DNA of 64,000 bases, from positions 27,541 to 91,540 of the forward strand of contig QANZ01000883.1 of NCBI GenBank assembly GCA_003254925.1, in the 5' to 3' direction. Under the pieces are notes generated by a model. That model worked only from the letters and a program-made list of their open reading frames with translations, was not told the origin of the DNA and made no database searches. The DNA is from Chamaecrista fasciculata (lineage: Eukaryota; Streptophyta; Magnoliopsida; Fabales; Fabaceae). Positions 63,642 to 64,000 of this stretch are shown in pieces. The position numbers and the translations under genes were made by a program. Numbering within the stretch: the first letter of the stretch is position 1; each line of letters starts with the position of its first letter.

Positions 63642-64000
63642 TATTCTGCCTCTTTCACTCTTAACTTAAATTCCTCTTTCGCTGCCAAACCCAAATCCAC
63701 TATGTAGTATTTTAATGGCGGTATTCACTACTATTTGGTAAACTAAGGTGTCACAATCAGTCATGTTTTCTTTTTTTTGGTGAGAATCAGTCATGTTTTT
63801 GATGATAGAGTCGAACTTTTTTTTTATTTTATTTTGATAAGATTTCAAAGAAAGCTTAAAATAAATGTACAAATCTTAATATAAAAATCCAACCCTAATC
63901 ATAAATTGAAATCTAAACTAAATTAATTTTAAATAAAAATATAAATCTCATAGTCAAAATTAGCAAAAAAAAATCTCAGAACAAAAAAAATATAGACAAA
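63642..64000. other. Right edge, AT-rich, no gene recognised
   Basis: Possible upstream region of the reductase pseudogene. Only poly-A/T-rich DNA is visible. Confidence 0.5.

Overview
This window is nuclear DNA from a flowering plant, almost certainly a core eudicot. The genes are intron-rich with GT/AG borders. Between them lies AT-rich DNA full of (TA)n and (CT)n tracts, foldback elements, a miniature LTR element and tRNA-derived SINEs. All recognisable proteins are conserved plant families. I cannot name the species.

Layout. Nine protein genes and one microRNA gene were reconstructed, with exon borders checked for phase. (1) 84-3855 (+) is the 3' part of a NIMA-related kinase (NEK) that enters from the left edge. 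(2) 4435-5923 (-) is an IQD calmodulin-binding protein. (3) 7388-8245 (-) is an intronless plastid ribose-5-phosphate isomerase. (4) 9525-15366 (-) is cytosolic peptide:N-glycanase PNG1, 17 exons. (5) 21826-21965 (+) is a MIR167 precursor, the only gene I see in a 10-kb repeat-rich stretch. (6) 25778-26606 (-) is a calmodulin-like protein with four EF-hands. (7) 30913-33137 (-) is GDP-mannose 3,5-epimerase (ascorbate pathway), with a 5'UTR intron. (8) 39060-42714 (+) is a group C bZIP factor. (9) 43857-52021 (-) is Mediator subunit MED14, 1805 residues. (10) 55683-56309 (-) is an AUX/IAA auxin repressor with a canonical auxin response element upstream. At the right edge a cinnamoyl-CoA-reductase/dihydroflavonol-reductase-like gene has decayed (61801-63641) and carries a young TRIM retrotransposon with two identical 121-bp LTRs.

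Mobile DNA. Three non-autonomous Mutator-like foldbacks have perfect 9-bp target duplications (20132-20932, 28620-29192, 53617-54290), and a fourth has an A-rich, nearly perfect one (17796-18252). Several older foldbacks share a recurring sequence style in their arms, with repeated GGTCCC or GGTACC boxes. A hairpin at 15814-16210 has 176-bp arms differing at only three positions. A SINE with a 10-bp target duplication sits in a GME intron.

How the genes relate. They are ordinary neighbours, not a cluster or operon. Two belong to auxin signalling: MIR167, whose known targets are ARF6/ARF8, and the AUX/IAA repressor; they are 34 kb apart and the link is thematic only. I did not find a convincing undescribed system. 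The most original items are the near-perfect hairpin locus, the set of Mutator-like foldbacks with modular arms, and nested or gap-associated repeat structures.
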